Part shown: piece after piece, positions 34,666-47,017 of the stretch
How the letters are laid out: the number at the start of each line of letters is the position of its first letter
Numbering within the stretch: position 1 is the stretch's first letter
Assembly: GCA_010015675.1 (NCBI GenBank)
Contig: ML976980.1
Span: forward strand, 522,852-586,851
Length of the DNA stretch: 64,000 nucleotides
Reading direction: 5' to 3'
From: Byssothecium circinans
Lineage: Eukaryota > Ascomycota > Dothideomycetes > Pleosporales > Massarinaceae
Notes under the pieces: generated by a model
Databases searched by the model: none
Seen by the model: the letters and a program-made list of their open reading frames with translations, nothing else
What the model was told of the DNA's origin: nothing
Made by a program: the position numbers and the translations under genes

Positions 34666-36469
34666 ATGGGAACTATCGACGGGCCGGAAGACCCTGCCAT
34701 GAACGTCGGTATCGTCGGAGCGGGAATCGCAGGACTAGCTGCGGCGATCGCGTTGCGTCGCGCTGGCCACGAAGTCGAAGTCTTTGAAAAGAGCAGCTTT
34801 AAGAGGGAGATTGGTGCGGCGATTCTGTTGACGCCGAATGGGAATCGCGTGTTGAGGCGGTGGGGGTTTGATTTTGAGAAAGCTGGGGGTGTGGATTTTG
34901 GGCAGTGGCGGTATGTTTTTTCTACTTCGCTCATTCACTCACTCAGCTATTTCACTCGCTCGTTCGGTAATCTCTGTGACTATGGAGAACGGATGCATAG
35001 ACTCAGGAAACGGTTGTGAAAAGGTCTGCGTGAGAGTAGAGCCCAAGCTAATAAAAATTGTTTAGATTCGTGAATGCGAATACATTGGAGGTAGTAGCAC
35101 AGGATAGCTTTGCAGACGTAGAAGAACAGTTCGGTGAACGCATGTGTGCCTACCATCGCGTAGACCTACACTCTGGATTGCGGGACTTGGCGCAGAGATA
35201 TGGAGCGCGCATCCGGCTCGGGGCGGAGATTGTAGATGTCAAACCCGAAGAGGGGACTGTGGAGGTCAGTGGAGGAGAGATAGTGAAGAAGGATTTTTGG
35301 GTTTTAGCGGACGGGTGTCATGTAAGCTTCCCCCCCTCTCTCTATATCCAATCCCCCCACCATCTAGGAAACGGATTATTTAGACATCGCGGAAGTGAAA
35401 GGCAGGAAGGTGACAATAACTAACCCCCCCCTGCCCGCAGACGCCCTTCCTCCCCAAAATAACCCAAGAAACCCACCCCAACCACAAAATCGGCAAATCC
35501 GTCTACCGCTGGCTCGCCCCCTTCCCAACCCTCCTCCAGCACCCCTCCGCCGCACATCTCTGGTCCCCCTCCACACCCCCCGGCTTCTGCACCTTCTTCA
35601 ACAACGCCATCACGCTCGTAACCTATCCCTGCCGCAACTCGACGCTCCTCAGCTGCGCGCTCTTCCACGACACGCGGCCCGAGGAGCGCGACAAATCAGG
35701 CTGGGACGCCAACAGCTCGCACGACAATGTGCTCGAGCTACTGGAAGGTTGTCATGAAATGGTGCGCGGGATACCGTTGGCGGCGGAGGAGGAGGTGAAG
35801 GTGTATACGATGACGCAACGGCCGCCGAGCCAGACGGTGGCGAGGGGGAAGATGCTGTGTGTGGGGGATACGACGCATCACATGCTGCCGACGCATGCAC
35901 AGGGGGGGTGCATGGCTCTTGAAGACGCAGGGGCTCTTGAAGTTTTGTTTGCCATACCTAGATCGCTTGCTGCTGCTACAGCATCCTCCACTTCCTCCAC
36001 TTCCTCCTCCTCCTCCTCTTCTCTGCCGGATCCTCCGACCAGCGTACCTGCCACATTCACGCACACGCCCCAAACCCTCGCCGAGCGCCTCGCACTCTTC
36101 ACCGCCCTGCGCCTCCCGCGCTCCGCCACCACGCAGATCTTGTCGTCGACGAATCCGCGGTTTACCATGGCGAATCTGGATTCTAAGACGAAGGAGATTC
36201 GGAGGTTTTATCGGGGCGAGTTGCCTGATTGGCCGTTGGGGGTCGGGATCTTTTCGAGGCCCGTTAGGGAGTTTTTTTATGGGTATGACGTTTTTGCTGA
36301 GGCGGGGAGGGCTGTGGTGTGGTGGGATGGGCGGGGGAGTGAGGGGAGGGGTGGTGGAGAGGGGGAGGGGGAGGTGAGGCTGCCGGAGGGGTGGAGGTGG
36401 TTTGGGGAGTTGAGTGAGGAGAGTAGGATGAAGGGGTTTTTTGTGGAGGATGTTCCTGGTGGGGGGTAG
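34666..36469 (+). CDS. FAD-dependent monooxygenase, salicylate hydroxylase-like
   Basis: Exons 34666-34910, 35066-35321 and 35441-36469 give 509 aa. Dinucleotide-binding motif GAGIAG at residues 18-23 with the downstream acidic residue (EVEVFEKS), a mid-protein RVDLHSGL segment, a DG-type segment WVLADGCH, and the second FAD motif CVGDTTHHMLPTHAQGG near residue 308. These define class A flavoprotein monooxygenases, which use NAD(P)H and oxygen to hydroxylate aromatics or epoxidise polyenes. A poly-Ser insertion (about 350-365) and Gly/Glu-rich tail are unusual. Within a polyketide cluster it could oxidise the PKS product, but 9-10 kb and two unrelated-looking genes separate it from the O-methyltransferase, so membership is uncertain. 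Confidence 0.8.
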
Positions 36470-37106
36470 ACGGTGAGGGAGGCTTGCGATGTTGTTGTTC
36501 TTTTTCTTTTTCTTTTTCTTTTCCTTTCTTTTTGGGGTGGGGGGATTGGGTAGATGTGCCTTTGATATGTAGGTATGGAGTAATGACTCGCCTTGGAAAT
36601 GCACCGGCAAAAGAAGGAGACGTTGACGTATGTAGGTATACGATGCAAAATTAATTAAATTAGAAAATCTCGTGATAATCTATTCTAAGCATACGATTCT
36701 ATTCCGACCGAAGAAAAACTGCTGGCTCAGGATAGAATAGTGGTATAAAATGATAGGAAAATTCGCGGGATCGGCTTCGGTTCCTCGCACACCGAGATAC
36801 ACAGGAGGGTCGAGATTCGGTCCGAGAAATGCATCGCGACGTGGCGACACTCGTCCGGAGCTTATCGGTTAGACCTTCTTACTCGCGAGCCCTCATCCCA
36901 TTCAGCCTGTAGGGCTGATATTGCTGGGGCGGATGATTCTCGGGGAAAGCGACAGACGCGTTGTCTTCATCACTTCCACAACCACGCCCACAACCAACAA
37001 ACAGCACATACCAGCTCCACAACACAACACTCCCCCCAACAGCAAAACACCAACAGCATCAAGCCCTTCCCCAACCCTCCAATCCACCAGCCAAACCCCA
37101 GCAACC
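36470..37106. other. convergent 3' spacer
   Basis: Between the monooxygenase (+) and the small minus-strand gene. Contains a CT-rich run (ctttttctttttc). No gene supported. Confidence 0.4.
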
Positions 37107-37349
37107 TCACCAGAACTTCCCCGTGCTCTTCTTCCCCGCGTTCAACAACTCCAACTGTTCCCTAATCCCCTTCAACTCATTTCTCTGGTTCTGTTTCGTA
37201 TCCTCCAACAGCCTTGCATGCTCTTTCTTAAGCTCCCTGAACTCCTCTTCCAGCTTCTCGTGCCAAGGGTACAGGACGAAAATCTGAAAGCACAGGGCCG
37301 AGGAACCGATGACGAAGTTTGTGAGCGAGAAGCCGCGCGTTATCAACAT
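37107..37349 (-). CDS. small one-TM protein with coiled coil, 80 aa
   Basis: Single exon. Residues about 9-26 form a hydrophobic span (LTNFVIGSSALCFQIFVLY) ending in YPWHEKL; residues 30-70 are a charged coiled coil (EEFRELKKEHARLLE). The N-terminal basic residue and single TM are compatible with a small mitochondrial inner-membrane or ER protein. I do not recognise the family, though the ordered design and conserved-looking sequence suggest a genuine small gene rather than a random frame. The promoter region upstream is long (over 1 kb). Confidence 0.6.
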   Translation of the reverse strand: MLITRGFSLTNFVIGSSALCFQIFVLYPWHEKLEEEFRELKKEHARLLEDTKQNQRNELKGIREQLELLNAGKKSTGKFW

Positions 37350-38482
37350 GTTTGGTGGTTTGAATGGGTTGAGTGGGTTTTACTACGGCGGAGAGAAATT
37401 CTATCGGCCGTGGGGTTGAGGCGGGGAATGAATGCGCTTTGAGGAAATTGGACACAAGGCTTGAAACTTTGAAGTGAAGAGAAGAGAAAGTATTGCTATG
37501 ACTGTATGACACTAGACTAGCGCCCGCCTCAAATAGCAGCACAGCCGTGAAATTTTCTTACGACCTTTGAAATTTTCCGCCTCGTTCCATGGTGCTTACT
37601 TCTTCGAGACCGGAATTCCGAGCTGCGCCGAGGTAAATGCGGGTTTGGGCGTTGGTGCCCGGTCGTTGGGAATAAAATAATGGCGCAACAATATTAGGCG
37701 ATGACGGAAAAGGGTACCTGGGCACGTGCGAGTAAGGATAAGGGACTGGAGAAGTTTTAGGCTAGCGTGGTAGCGTCAGGTACCGACCTCCCACATGAAT
37801 GTCGATGGCCTTTTATAATCGGATGTTGTTGTGAAAGCGATAGCTGGGTGCTGATATTGGCATGTCAGCGCGAACTTTCTCCTTGACCTTGTACGAGGAA
37901 AAGTTGTGATTCCATAAATATCAAGAGCGGCCAGCGCATCATTCTTTTTCTTTGCTCTTCCAAAGAGGTTCGTTAATCAAAACGACCAGTGGACGGTAGG
38001 AGCGTGACTTTGGCAGTCCTATCAGGATGCCCCACTTTCCTTTCCCAAATTTCCATCCTACGATACATCTGACTTCAACCCACTTTTTATAATCCTCAGC
38101 CTCGTTCCGCGTCACTGTTTTCCGTAGTGTGTTACAAAAGGGCATCTTACCCTACGTGCCTAGCACACGAGAACGCTAAAAGCTTAGTTCTTTAGCACTG
38201 AGCTTATGCTCACGTCAGTCTCCAGTCGTCCTCCGAGCATCTGTACTTTCAAAGTGACGATCCGCGAAGCAATGCTATGGGAGTTTCTTGGTGGGGATGT
38301 GAGAAATGGACGCGACAAGAGGTCCGTTATTCCCGAGTTCATGAAGGAATTGGGGCCAATACGACATATATCAATTAAGCTACCTCTGAGGGGAGCTGGG
38401 TATTGATCTTTAACCTGATCAAAACATTCACTTTGTATACTCCTTCATTTCAGAAAACCCTGAATCCTCTTTCAGTTTGACG
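37350..38482. other. intergenic spacer, divergent
   Basis: About 1.1 kb between divergent genes; no supported gene. Confidence 0.4.
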
Positions 38483-39660
38483 ATGAAGGACATCTTACCT
38501 ATTTTTTCGGGCGTTTTGTCCCTCTTCGTGCTTAGCGATGCGCATGGAGTGCATCACAACCATGTTCGCCATGCGGTTCCTGGAGATGAGCACAATAGCA
38601 TGGTACCAAGTGGAATGCAAACTTCTACACATCCGATCTCTCAACTTCCTACGTATACGTCTTCACACAATGTGACTTCAACTTCGCATACGACGGCAAC
38701 GAGTTTGAAAACATCGATACAGACATCCCTGCATACCGCATCTACAAGGAATCTAGAGTCGAGCATCAAATCCCCGTCAGCCAAAGCCTCTGCGACCTCA
38801 AAAGCAAACTCTTCGTCAGCCTCGAAAGCCTCGTCCGCCAGACCATCAGCGACTTCTAAATCCAGTAGCACCAACAACCCCACGACAGCAACATCCAAGA
38901 AAGCTTCCTCGACAAGCAGTAAGACAAGCTTTACATCCGCCGTCGCGACAGACTACTTCGATTACTCTGGCGCGCGGTTGGCGAACAGCCAGAATTGTCA
39001 AATCTTCGATCCGCCGGACTTCAAAGCAACATCAGACCAATGCTACAACGCCTGCAGAACACAGATCGATGAGGCCAAAACGGAAAAGAGGACGACGTCT
39101 TATGGATGCGTTGCGTTCACGCCCTTGAATGAGAAGATGAAGTGGTACAAGTGGCCTGGAGGTAAGCCAACTACCGATCACAGAGAAACCACACACACGA
39201 GTACCAAGGCTAACAAAACCCACCAGCAAAACAACAAAACTACACGGTAGGAAAATGCTCATGCGACAACGCCTTCATCAACGAACTAGCCGACACCATC
39301 ATCGACGCCCTCCCCGCCATCGCCCAAATCGGCTGCTTCATCATAATGTCCTCCCTCCGTCTAGTCTTCGAGAAAGCGCTGGAAGCCATTCCTGAAGTCG
39401 GCACTGCCGTCAACGCAGGCATGAAGGCGCTCATCTATGCTGCGAACTTGGTCAAGCATGCGTACGATGCTAGTCAGGCGCCTGGTGATGCGTTTGACTT
39501 CTGGCTGAGTCCGTGTGGAGGCGATGATCTGGTGCCGCAGCAGTTGAAGGACGCTTTTGGTATCTTGCAGCAGGCGGGTGATGTTATTTCGTTTGAGCCG
39601 CCGAAGAAGATTGGGAAGGGGAGTGGGGAGAAGGGGGATGCTGCGAATCCGACGAGATAG
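38483..39660 (+). CDS. secreted Ser/Thr-rich protein with Cys domain
   Basis: Exons 38483-39161 and 39227-39660 give 370 aa. A signal peptide (ILPIFSGVLSLFVLSDAHG) precedes a Ser/Thr/Ala/Lys-rich stalk (residues 50-150), typical of O-mannosylated wall proteins. A Cys-containing segment (NSQNCQIFDPPD, CYNACRTQ, YGCVAF) comes next. The C-terminal 140 residues form a distinct domain (CSCDNAFINELADTIID, ALPAIAQIGCFIIMSSL, then FWLSPCGGDDLVP and a Gly/Lys-rich tail). I have seen this C-terminal layout in other large secreted fungal proteins, but cannot name it. Likely extracellular or wall-attached; no catalytic motif. It is not an obvious part of the PKS pathway. Confidence 0.7.
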
Positions 39661-40645
39661 ATGGAATGGGTGGGAGAGCATATGACGGTGGATATATTTG
39701 AGGTCACTTGGAAAGAAGTTATATCATCTGGGGAAGTGACTTGATAGGAGTTCAAAGCTTGAGATGGGTAACTTAGCTCTGTGGATCTGGAGGCTTGGAG
39801 CATCTGTAGATTGTGGAAAGAAAAGTCATGTGACTTGAATGAGGGCATGGAATTACTGAAGGGACTACGTCAATGAATATTAGATGATGACGGAGAGGAA
39901 TAGAAGTAAGCTTCTTCTACGCTAATATAGAAACCCGAAAAAAATAATTAGAAGCATTAGTTTAGTGATGCAGAAGGGCCCTGCATATATATCAACAAAA
40001 CTCCAAACTCACCGTGGCAGTCTTCCGTGAAACCTGCGGAACTGAGGGATACCGACACTAGATGTTCCTAACACAATCAGCTATTTGCAAATACTCTTTT
40101 TGATAATATGAGAATGCTGTGAGCGAAGTACACGTACATAATTAAGTAATCATTCTTGATTGGTTGAGAATCGGAAGGTTTGATCGATTCGGCAGTCGAT
40201 GGTGTCCTCCACTGATTACTAAATTAACGAAAGTTCTTGAGGATTTATTCGTATGTTACAGTTGACTGTTGTGGGGGCAAAGGGTGAGAATAGAAGGGCA
40301 GATGAGGAGGTAGGTGAGGTATTAATCACGTGACTTATTGAGTGCAACCTCACGTGATATTTTTAATTTGATTAGAAGCAGGAGAGAATTCATGTGCATC
40401 TGTTGCTTCTCTAGTAGACTATCGATCAAATTATTTCAATAAATCAGTCCAGCCAATTTCTCTTACTTTTCGCCCATCAACGAAACAATCAAGCATGTAT
40501 CGAAACAACGCATGAGCAGAGACGACGGAGTGGAGTACCATAAGTGAGAGATATAATCACTATTATTCGAAAAAGCCAGGATACTTTGGCGTAATTAAAA
40601 GAGGGTTTCCCCCGGCCTGCAACAAATCCTCATAAGAAGAAGAAA
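39661..40645. other. AT-rich convergent spacer
   Basis: About 1 kb, AT-rich; tcacgtga-type palindromes near 40327 and 40352. No gene supported. Confidence 0.4.
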
Positions 40646-41922
40646 TTATGCCGGCAAGCTCTTCGCAACCCCGTCCAAGATCGTAAACACCTCCTTCGGC
40701 TTCTCCAAAAGCAGCCAATGGCTTCCTCCCTCAACTGCCTTTACCTGCACCGTCGGCAGCCAGCCTTGCGACTTGCCCAAATCGGCAATCTGCTGCATAA
40801 CTTCAATCCGGGTGGTGGGGTCTTGAGCACCCCCAAGGAAGAGCACTGGCTGGTTGAGCACCAAGTTCTCGGGCGGAATCGCACCAACGGCAGCAGCATC
40901 AAGGTCGCGGATCGGGACCTTGTACCAGTTCAATGGGCCGGTGAAACCACCGTATTTGAATAGGTTGATGCGGTATTCGCGGTCTACCTTGGTCTCCCAT
41001 CTTGGGAGCGGTGAGAATTTCGAGGCTTGGACCCAATCTTTGGCTTTGCCTACGGGAGAGAAGTCGGTGCGCCAAACCTCCGGCTTTTCTGGGTAGACTA
41101 GGGAGAGGAAAGATGGGATCTTTGATTCGTTAGCTGGCGCAATATATATAGAGTAGGTAGGGTAGGGCTCACTCACGTTCTTCTCGATGTCTTTTGCGGC
41201 ATTGGTCTCGTTCAACCAGTACATGTATCCGAAAACAGGGTAGCCGAAGGCTGCTTCTGTTTGCTGGTTGATGCCATCTGCGATCATAAGTTAATCTGGT
41301 CAACTTAATTATTAATCTGCAAGTAGAGTACTTACCCAAATCGAAGGAGCCAGGGAGATACGGGACGGAGGTAAACACCAGTGACTTGAAGTATTTTGGA
41401 TAGAAATTGACAACCTTTCCCAAGAAAAAGGAACCCCTGTAATAATGCACAAGTCAGCATCGATTGATTTTGAATGTCGATTGCCGAGAATAAGGCTTAC
41501 CAGTCGTGACCCACGCCAATCACCTCCTTCACACCCTCATGGTCAAGAATTTCAGATATATGTTTGCTCATCTTGGAGTACTTGTACTCCTCGACTGCAG
41601 TCGGCTTATCGGTTGATCCATAGCCTAGCAAATCAGGCGCCAGAACACCGTATCCAGCAGCACTGAGATCCGCGATCTGGAAGCGCCAGTCGTACACTGA
41701 GCTAGGAAATCCATGGAGAAGCAGGAACGTGGGCTTGGAGCCTTGCGGCTTGGTGTAAACATAACCGTACTTATAACCAGCGCTGACCTTGAAGGACTTC
41801 AGAGCCGGGAGCGCTGCTTCAGCCATGGCGAAGATGGACGAAAAGGCAAGGGCCAAGAGCAGAAGAAGGGAGGACGAGGAAGTCGAGGACCCCATTTGGC
41901 GCGATGTGGTCGACATGATCAT
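40646..41922 (-). CDS. alpha/beta hydrolase, epoxide-hydrolase type
   Basis: Exons 41922-41501, 41436-41336, 41277-41177 and 41119-40646 give 365 aa. After a signal-anchor or signal peptide (SSSSLLLLLALAFSSIFAMA) the core shows LLLHGFPSSVYDWR (oxyanion HGFP), the nucleophile elbow GVGHDWG with Asp near residue 140 in place of Ser, and the catalytic His in GGSHWLLLEKP near 343. An Asp nucleophile points to an epoxide hydrolase or haloalkane-dehalogenase type enzyme rather than an esterase. Cap-domain Tyr residues (YMYWLNET) could act as proton donors. The 57-nt third intron is a multiple of three without stops, so retaining it would add 19 residues; gtgagt donor and gctaac branch favour splicing. 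Likely opens an epoxide on a polyketide, in the secretory pathway (inference). Confidence 0.8.
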
Positions 41923-43035
41923 TGGCGGTTTGAGGCAGCTGTTGGTGTTCACTACGCCGCTGGGATGAAAGACCTTTTGGGGCCAAGGATGCAGTTCATA
42001 TATCCTGCAGGACACCCTACATGCTGACTGCATATCAAGAAGCGAATTGAGTTAGATCTAGAACGTGATTAGAGAAATGAAAGCACGGACCTGAATTCAT
42101 GTCGCCTTTGAGTCTCGCCCACCCTACCGTATACTAAAAATACTACGTTTGGTCGCTTACCTGCACGCACGTGGTAAAAAGAGCGGACTTCGTTATCTCT
42201 TACCCGAAAATCCGGTTCGCACGTGGCCCTGCTTGGAGAAAAGGCTTCTAGTTCGTATTTTAGCCTTCCAGCGGACAATCCTCCCACTGATTAATGTATG
42301 CATGAGTGGAACGGACATCGCCTGCACGACGGGATTGTATCACCTTGAGCCGCCGTTCACGTGAGAAAAGCATGCGTTGAAATTTTTGAGATAATCCTCA
42401 TGTGTGCGTCTGTGTGCATGAAGAAGATCGGTGGGAGCAACGCGTACGGCTATGCAGTGTACGGAGATACTTAACAAGAACGAGGGCCGGTGGTCTGTGC
42501 CTGCCCCTGAGGTCGGGCTGCGGGCCGAGCCTAGCACGTCATAGCTTCTATCACGTGATAGTACAATAGCTGGAGCTATGTAGCTGTAAGGAGCGTCACC
42601 AAGGAGGATTACTATTAAATAAGAGACGACAAAGAATGGATAATAAGAGAGACAACTCATAGCCTTAAATTTACCTCTTAAACGCCTAGTTAAGTGGAGA
42701 TATATAGGGCATATATACTATCCACGTGACTCTCTTCAGCGCTATTCAGGCCTATTCGGCTGCCATTCGGCTTTACCCAGGGCAGACACCACCGGCCCCG
42801 TTCTTGTCAGAGCGCCACAGCTTTAGCACGTGGCCCGTTCTTCCATTGGCGATGGCCGCAACTCTCTCAGCAACCTTCACTATCCTTTGGTTGCTGAGTA
42901 TATTCATGACTGGTCTGACATTATCATTTTCATCTGCTTGTAAGCATTGTTTATAAACCCAAGAGCCGAATCGCTATGTATCCTACAGATGTTCGTAAAT
43001 TGTCGCACTGGCGGTTCTAGTAAATTGTTGCCAGT
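41923..43035. other. intergenic spacer
   Basis: About 1.1 kb between two minus-strand genes; several CACGTG/tcacgtga sites (42357, 42552, 42722). No supported gene. Confidence 0.4.
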
Positions 43036-44306
43036 TCATACCATGTCGTCGCGCGTACGCTGTACCGTCACTTGCGCCGACTTCTCCCTCATGTCCATCA
43101 TGTAAATCTCGCGATCAACCGTATCTAAACCTGGGCCGCCCCTCACAAGCTCTCGCTGAGAGTGCTCGCTCGGTGTCGATATGTAGCCCTTGCTGCTGTG
43201 ATTCGGGTACGAGCCGTCCGATGATTGCTTGTTCGAACCCTTTGAACCAGGACCACTGAAGATGTATACCTTCTGAAGGCTTCTTGATACCGAAGAGGAC
43301 AAGGTGCGTACCAACGGGCGACAGACTGGCAGACTGGCGGCAATGATAGCAGTGGCTTCGTGAATTCCCAGCCAAAACATATCTCCAGCGACATCTACGT
43401 AGTTCTCGCCGGGAAGATAGGACTCTACTATGCGGACGATAGCAGAAATAATGGAGCTACACGCTGTCAGAGCCGAATATGTCATACATTTTCGTGGGAT
43501 ACTCACATGCCACCGAGGAGAAAGACTACAACCAGCATGCCCCTTGTGTTCCTATCCAGCTTGAGCTGAACGATCTGTTGAATCGGAAGTAACAAGATCG
43601 CCACATTTCCAGTGAGCTCGATGGTCAGAATCGCGAGGAAGAAGGCTGGATAGTTGATGCATTTGTGCATGCTGTTTTGCAAAGTGGGAGCGTCAGCCTT
43701 CATGACGGCCAAGTCTCTGCATACAAAGATCTGCGCGAAGCCCCCGCCAATTCCAGTCCCGGCTTGTACCAGAATTAGGAGATCGACGATTCTCTTGAAT
43801 TGTGTGACGGGGAAGATTCTCCGGTAGAAGAAGAGAATGGACACGGCGGTCAAGACGACTGTTGGCGCATACATGCATCCGGAAATGTAGGAGTACTGTT
43901 GAAAAGGTTAGCAGAGTGCCACAAATTGTTAAGATATTATCATAGCAACATGTTGAGGCTGGGACCTTGTAGGTCTGATTCATGACTTACAAAATTGAAT
44001 TCCTTGAACATGGGATCGTCATGGCCTCTCAAATGTTTACCAACGTATGCCGCTAGTTCTCGATTAGCTACACCCACAGATACGGTTCGGGCTCATAGAC
44101 ACACCTCTCATCTGGGTCCCTGCTGTAGTATAGAAGAAGAGTTGTGCGAGCACGATGCAGGCATCGTCAAGACCAAAGCGAGCTTTCGTAGAGGATTTTG
44201 CGCTGAGACGCATAACCAGGAAGAACGTCGTCAATACAATGAGGATGACATTGGAGCGTAGAAGAGGATCGCCAAACTTGACTGCTGAAGCGGTTTGGTC
44301 AAACAT
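43036..44306 (-). CDS. rhodopsin-domain 7TM protein
   Basis: Exons 44306-44105, 44052-43991, 43895-43507 and 43456-43036 give 357 aa. Seven hydrophobic spans with the fungal rhodopsin-like integral-membrane family layout: extracellular N-terminus, TM1 (VILIVLTTFFLVMRLSAK), the KARFGLDDACIVLAQ helix with conserved Asp pair, the FYRRIFPV motif after TM3, and the WLGIHEATAIIAASLPVCRPL segment before a long charged cytoplasmic tail (GSKGSNKQSSDGSYPN). This family includes Pth11-type receptor-like proteins, but lacks a CFEM domain here, so ligand and signalling partner are unknown. An alternative ATG 42 bp upstream is possible. It lies divergent from the O-methyltransferase gene, with which it may share a promoter. 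Confidence 0.85.
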
Positions 44307-45183
44307 TGCGAAAATCGTTAGGTGCACTGACTTTTCACAGAATCGCAAAGATGTGGAGTCGATGAAGTTGATATGAGATCCACATGCCGATTGCCTTGGT
44401 TAATAAGGCTAGACTGGCTAAAGATGCGCATGGCTGTGATCGTTATCATTTGCACGTACGGACTCCGACCAGAAGCCTTGCAGGTAATACCTCGCTCGGA
44501 TGTGCAACACACCTTCCTCCTGGTCTAAACCAAAAACCTTCATTCATTTCTCTTTTCGGACTTTGGAAGCGAGGTGTTACCGTAGCTGCAAGGCTGGCGT
44601 CGCCGATTTGAGAAGTTCAAGCTGACAAGCTGGTCGTTCTGCATGTCAGGCTTTAGTTGGATTTAGAAGGCTAAGTTCGCGGTCATGGGGGGTGGTTGGC
44701 ATCGCAGCTTTGCAGATACCAGAGGAAACAATTGGTCATACACGAAAATCAAAGACTTCCGGGAACCGAAACTAAACAGCCGGGCAAACACATTTGTTCG
44801 GTCAACAAAACAGATGCATTGAACGAGAGGCTGTAAAAAAGGTGAGCAAGGCGGTGTAGCTATCAACGCTCGACCCGCCCCTGATCATAAGCAATGCCGG
44901 CTTAGCAAGATTGACAGGCAATACTCAGGCTCCACGTCGTGGTTGCAGTGCAACTATCTAATGATTGGCCGCCTGATATGCGACCCGGGGCGCAAGCCTC
45001 AGGGATATATACCCTAATCCCCGCCTCGTACTACTTGGTCAAAAACTTGGCCAGCATGTGACTAGTGTAAACGTAGGCAAGGCTTGATTCCTAAGTACTC
45101 TTTCAAGACTACGGCGGCTAGCAACGTATAGTTTCAAATTCATTCTTGACGAAGCAGAGCCTATTGACACTGCTCACAACACC
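44307..45183. promoter_or_regulatory. divergent promoter, 7TM gene and O-methyltransferase
   Basis: 877 bp between divergent starts. A gatatata element at 45004-45011 lies about 175 bp before the O-methyltransferase ATG. No Zn2Cys6-type inverted CGG pair was obvious by eye. Confidence 0.4.
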
Positions 45184-46511
45184 ATGGCCTCCAGCACGAA
45201 AAGCAACTCACAGACCGATATTCTCGTCCTCGCCCAACAGATCAAGGACCTCTCCACCTCGCTCGTGGAATACCTTTCCTCGACTGGCCAAGAAGCACCC
45301 AACCTGAGCATTTCCTCACCCATCATCCCTCAAGGCGACAAGAACTACAATGAAATTCGGAACAAGCTCAACGATGCAGCATTCGATTTATTGCTCCTCG
45401 CCAATGGATCAAAGACGTATTTCCGCAAGCTTTGCTGTCAAGGAAACGATCTAGCTGCGTATCAAATCGCCTTCGACTTCGACCTCTTCAACATAATTCC
45501 TAAGGAACAGCCCATGCATCTCACAACCATCTCAGAGAAAACTGGCCTGGACGTTGGTATTGCGGGAAGAGTGCTTCGTTTCCTGGCTACCCAACGGATA
45601 TTCCACGAGGTAGAGAAGAATACGTTCACACATACAAGAGATAGTGTTGTGGTGAAGGACGACGAGTATCTGCATGCCGCCGTTCATTACTCCATTAGTG
45701 AGATGTTGCAGGCCGCTTCGGTTGCTGGGCCCGCAGTCAAGGACGGGGTCGAACCATTCACTAAACGGCATGGCTGCAGCGCTTGGGAATATTACACAAA
45801 GGACCCCAAATCCGCATCGAGGTTTGCCAAAGCAATGACAGGGATAGCCAAGGTCGACATGCACATGGAAGGCCTTTTCAATGGGTTTCCTTGGGGTAAT
45901 CTGGGCGACCATGCCAAGGTAGTTGATATTGGCGGGGGCTCTGGGCATGTCAGTGTGAAACTGGCAAGAGTAAGTGAACCCGGAGATCAACAAGTAGTTG
46001 GTGGGCAGAAGGCTAATCCCAAGCACAGACATTCCCCAACCTGAGCATAGTCGTTCAAGACAACGACCTCGAAATGCTCAAGGGCGCAAAGGCTCTAGAT
46101 CTGATCGGCATTGAAGACCGGCTCACATACATGCAGCACGATTTCTTCGAGCCTCAGCCTGTCGCGGACGCCGACGTTTACTTCCTGCGTCACGTTCTCC
46201 ATAATTGGAACGATGAAGACTGCGCGAGGATATTGAAGGCGCTTGTTCCGGTGTTGGAGAAATGCAAGCCTGGTACTCCGGTGCTTATTAACGAGGCTGT
46301 CGTGCCGGAAACGGGCACGATAACGCGCTTCGAAGAGAACTTGATGCGGCAGATTGATATGCATCTCATGATCAGCTACAGCTCGAAGCAGCGCACGCCA
46401 GATGAGTTGAGCGCAATTCTGAAGAAGGCAGATTCGCGCTTCCATATTGCCGCTGTGCATAGCTATGGAATGGTGGGCCTGGTTGAAGTCCATTTAGATG
46501 CGGCACGTTAG
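45184..46511 (+). CDS. SAM-dependent O-methyltransferase
   Basis: Exons 45184-45969 and 46029-46511 give 422 aa. An N-terminal helical dimerisation domain (DLLLLANGSKTYFRK, ISEKTGLDVGIAGRVLRF, winged helix) precedes the class I methyltransferase fold. SAM motif I is VVDIGGGSGHVSVKLA near 247-262; the catalytic His lies in FLRHVLHNWNDEDC near 316-322; the HDFFEPQPV and VLINEAVVPE segments complete the family pattern of plant/fungal polyketide O-methyltransferases. It should methylate a hydroxyl or enol oxygen on the polyketide. The gene is transcribed in the same direction as the PKS, 506 bp upstream of it, the closest pairing in the window, so a shared pathway is very likely. Confidence 0.9.
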
Positions 46512-47017
46512 CGCTTTTGTGTGCAAGTAGGTGTCGTAACTATTGGTATGCAATATGGTTAGTGCAGCACGAAGGATTTACGCCACTCTGTCGTGCGAGT
46601 CTGGGCTCTATTTCGGAATCCGAACGTTAATCCGCCTGTCATTTGTGTTAGACGAGCACGTATATCGATTATGACCTACCTCAACGGTGAACATACGCTT
46701 TGGCGAATTCATGCATGGTCAGCATAGCACGACATTGACTTCGAGTAACCTCGCTAAGCGATCCCGTATACTAGCAATTTTACCCAGTAACTGCCGGCTG
46801 TCAGCATACTGCTGGTAAATGATTGTCTGATGAATGCGCCCCATTGATGTGCTGGATTTGGATAGATCGTTACTACCAATAGCTACTCTTGTTGATCCAC
46901 CTCTCGTCGAGCTGGATGTGTAAGGCAACGATTTTGCACTTTATTGCAGCTCTCGCATAACGTGCCACCCAAAGCCAAAAGCCACGAGAAACTAGCAGAC
47001 CTTCATCCAAGGCCAAA
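46512..47017. other. O-methyltransferase to PKS spacer
   Basis: 506 bp of noncoding sequence that must hold the methyltransferase terminator and the PKS promoter. Confidence 0.4.

Noticed and set aside
35738..36610. 290-codon minus-strand open frame
   Set aside because: Antisense shadow of the monooxygenase with low-complexity Pro/Lys/Arg content; the plus strand has clear FAD motifs.
40646..41922. Naming the hydrolase a polyketide thioesterase
   Set aside because: The nucleophile position is Asp in GHDWG, not Ser, so an epoxide-hydrolase-type reaction is more likely.
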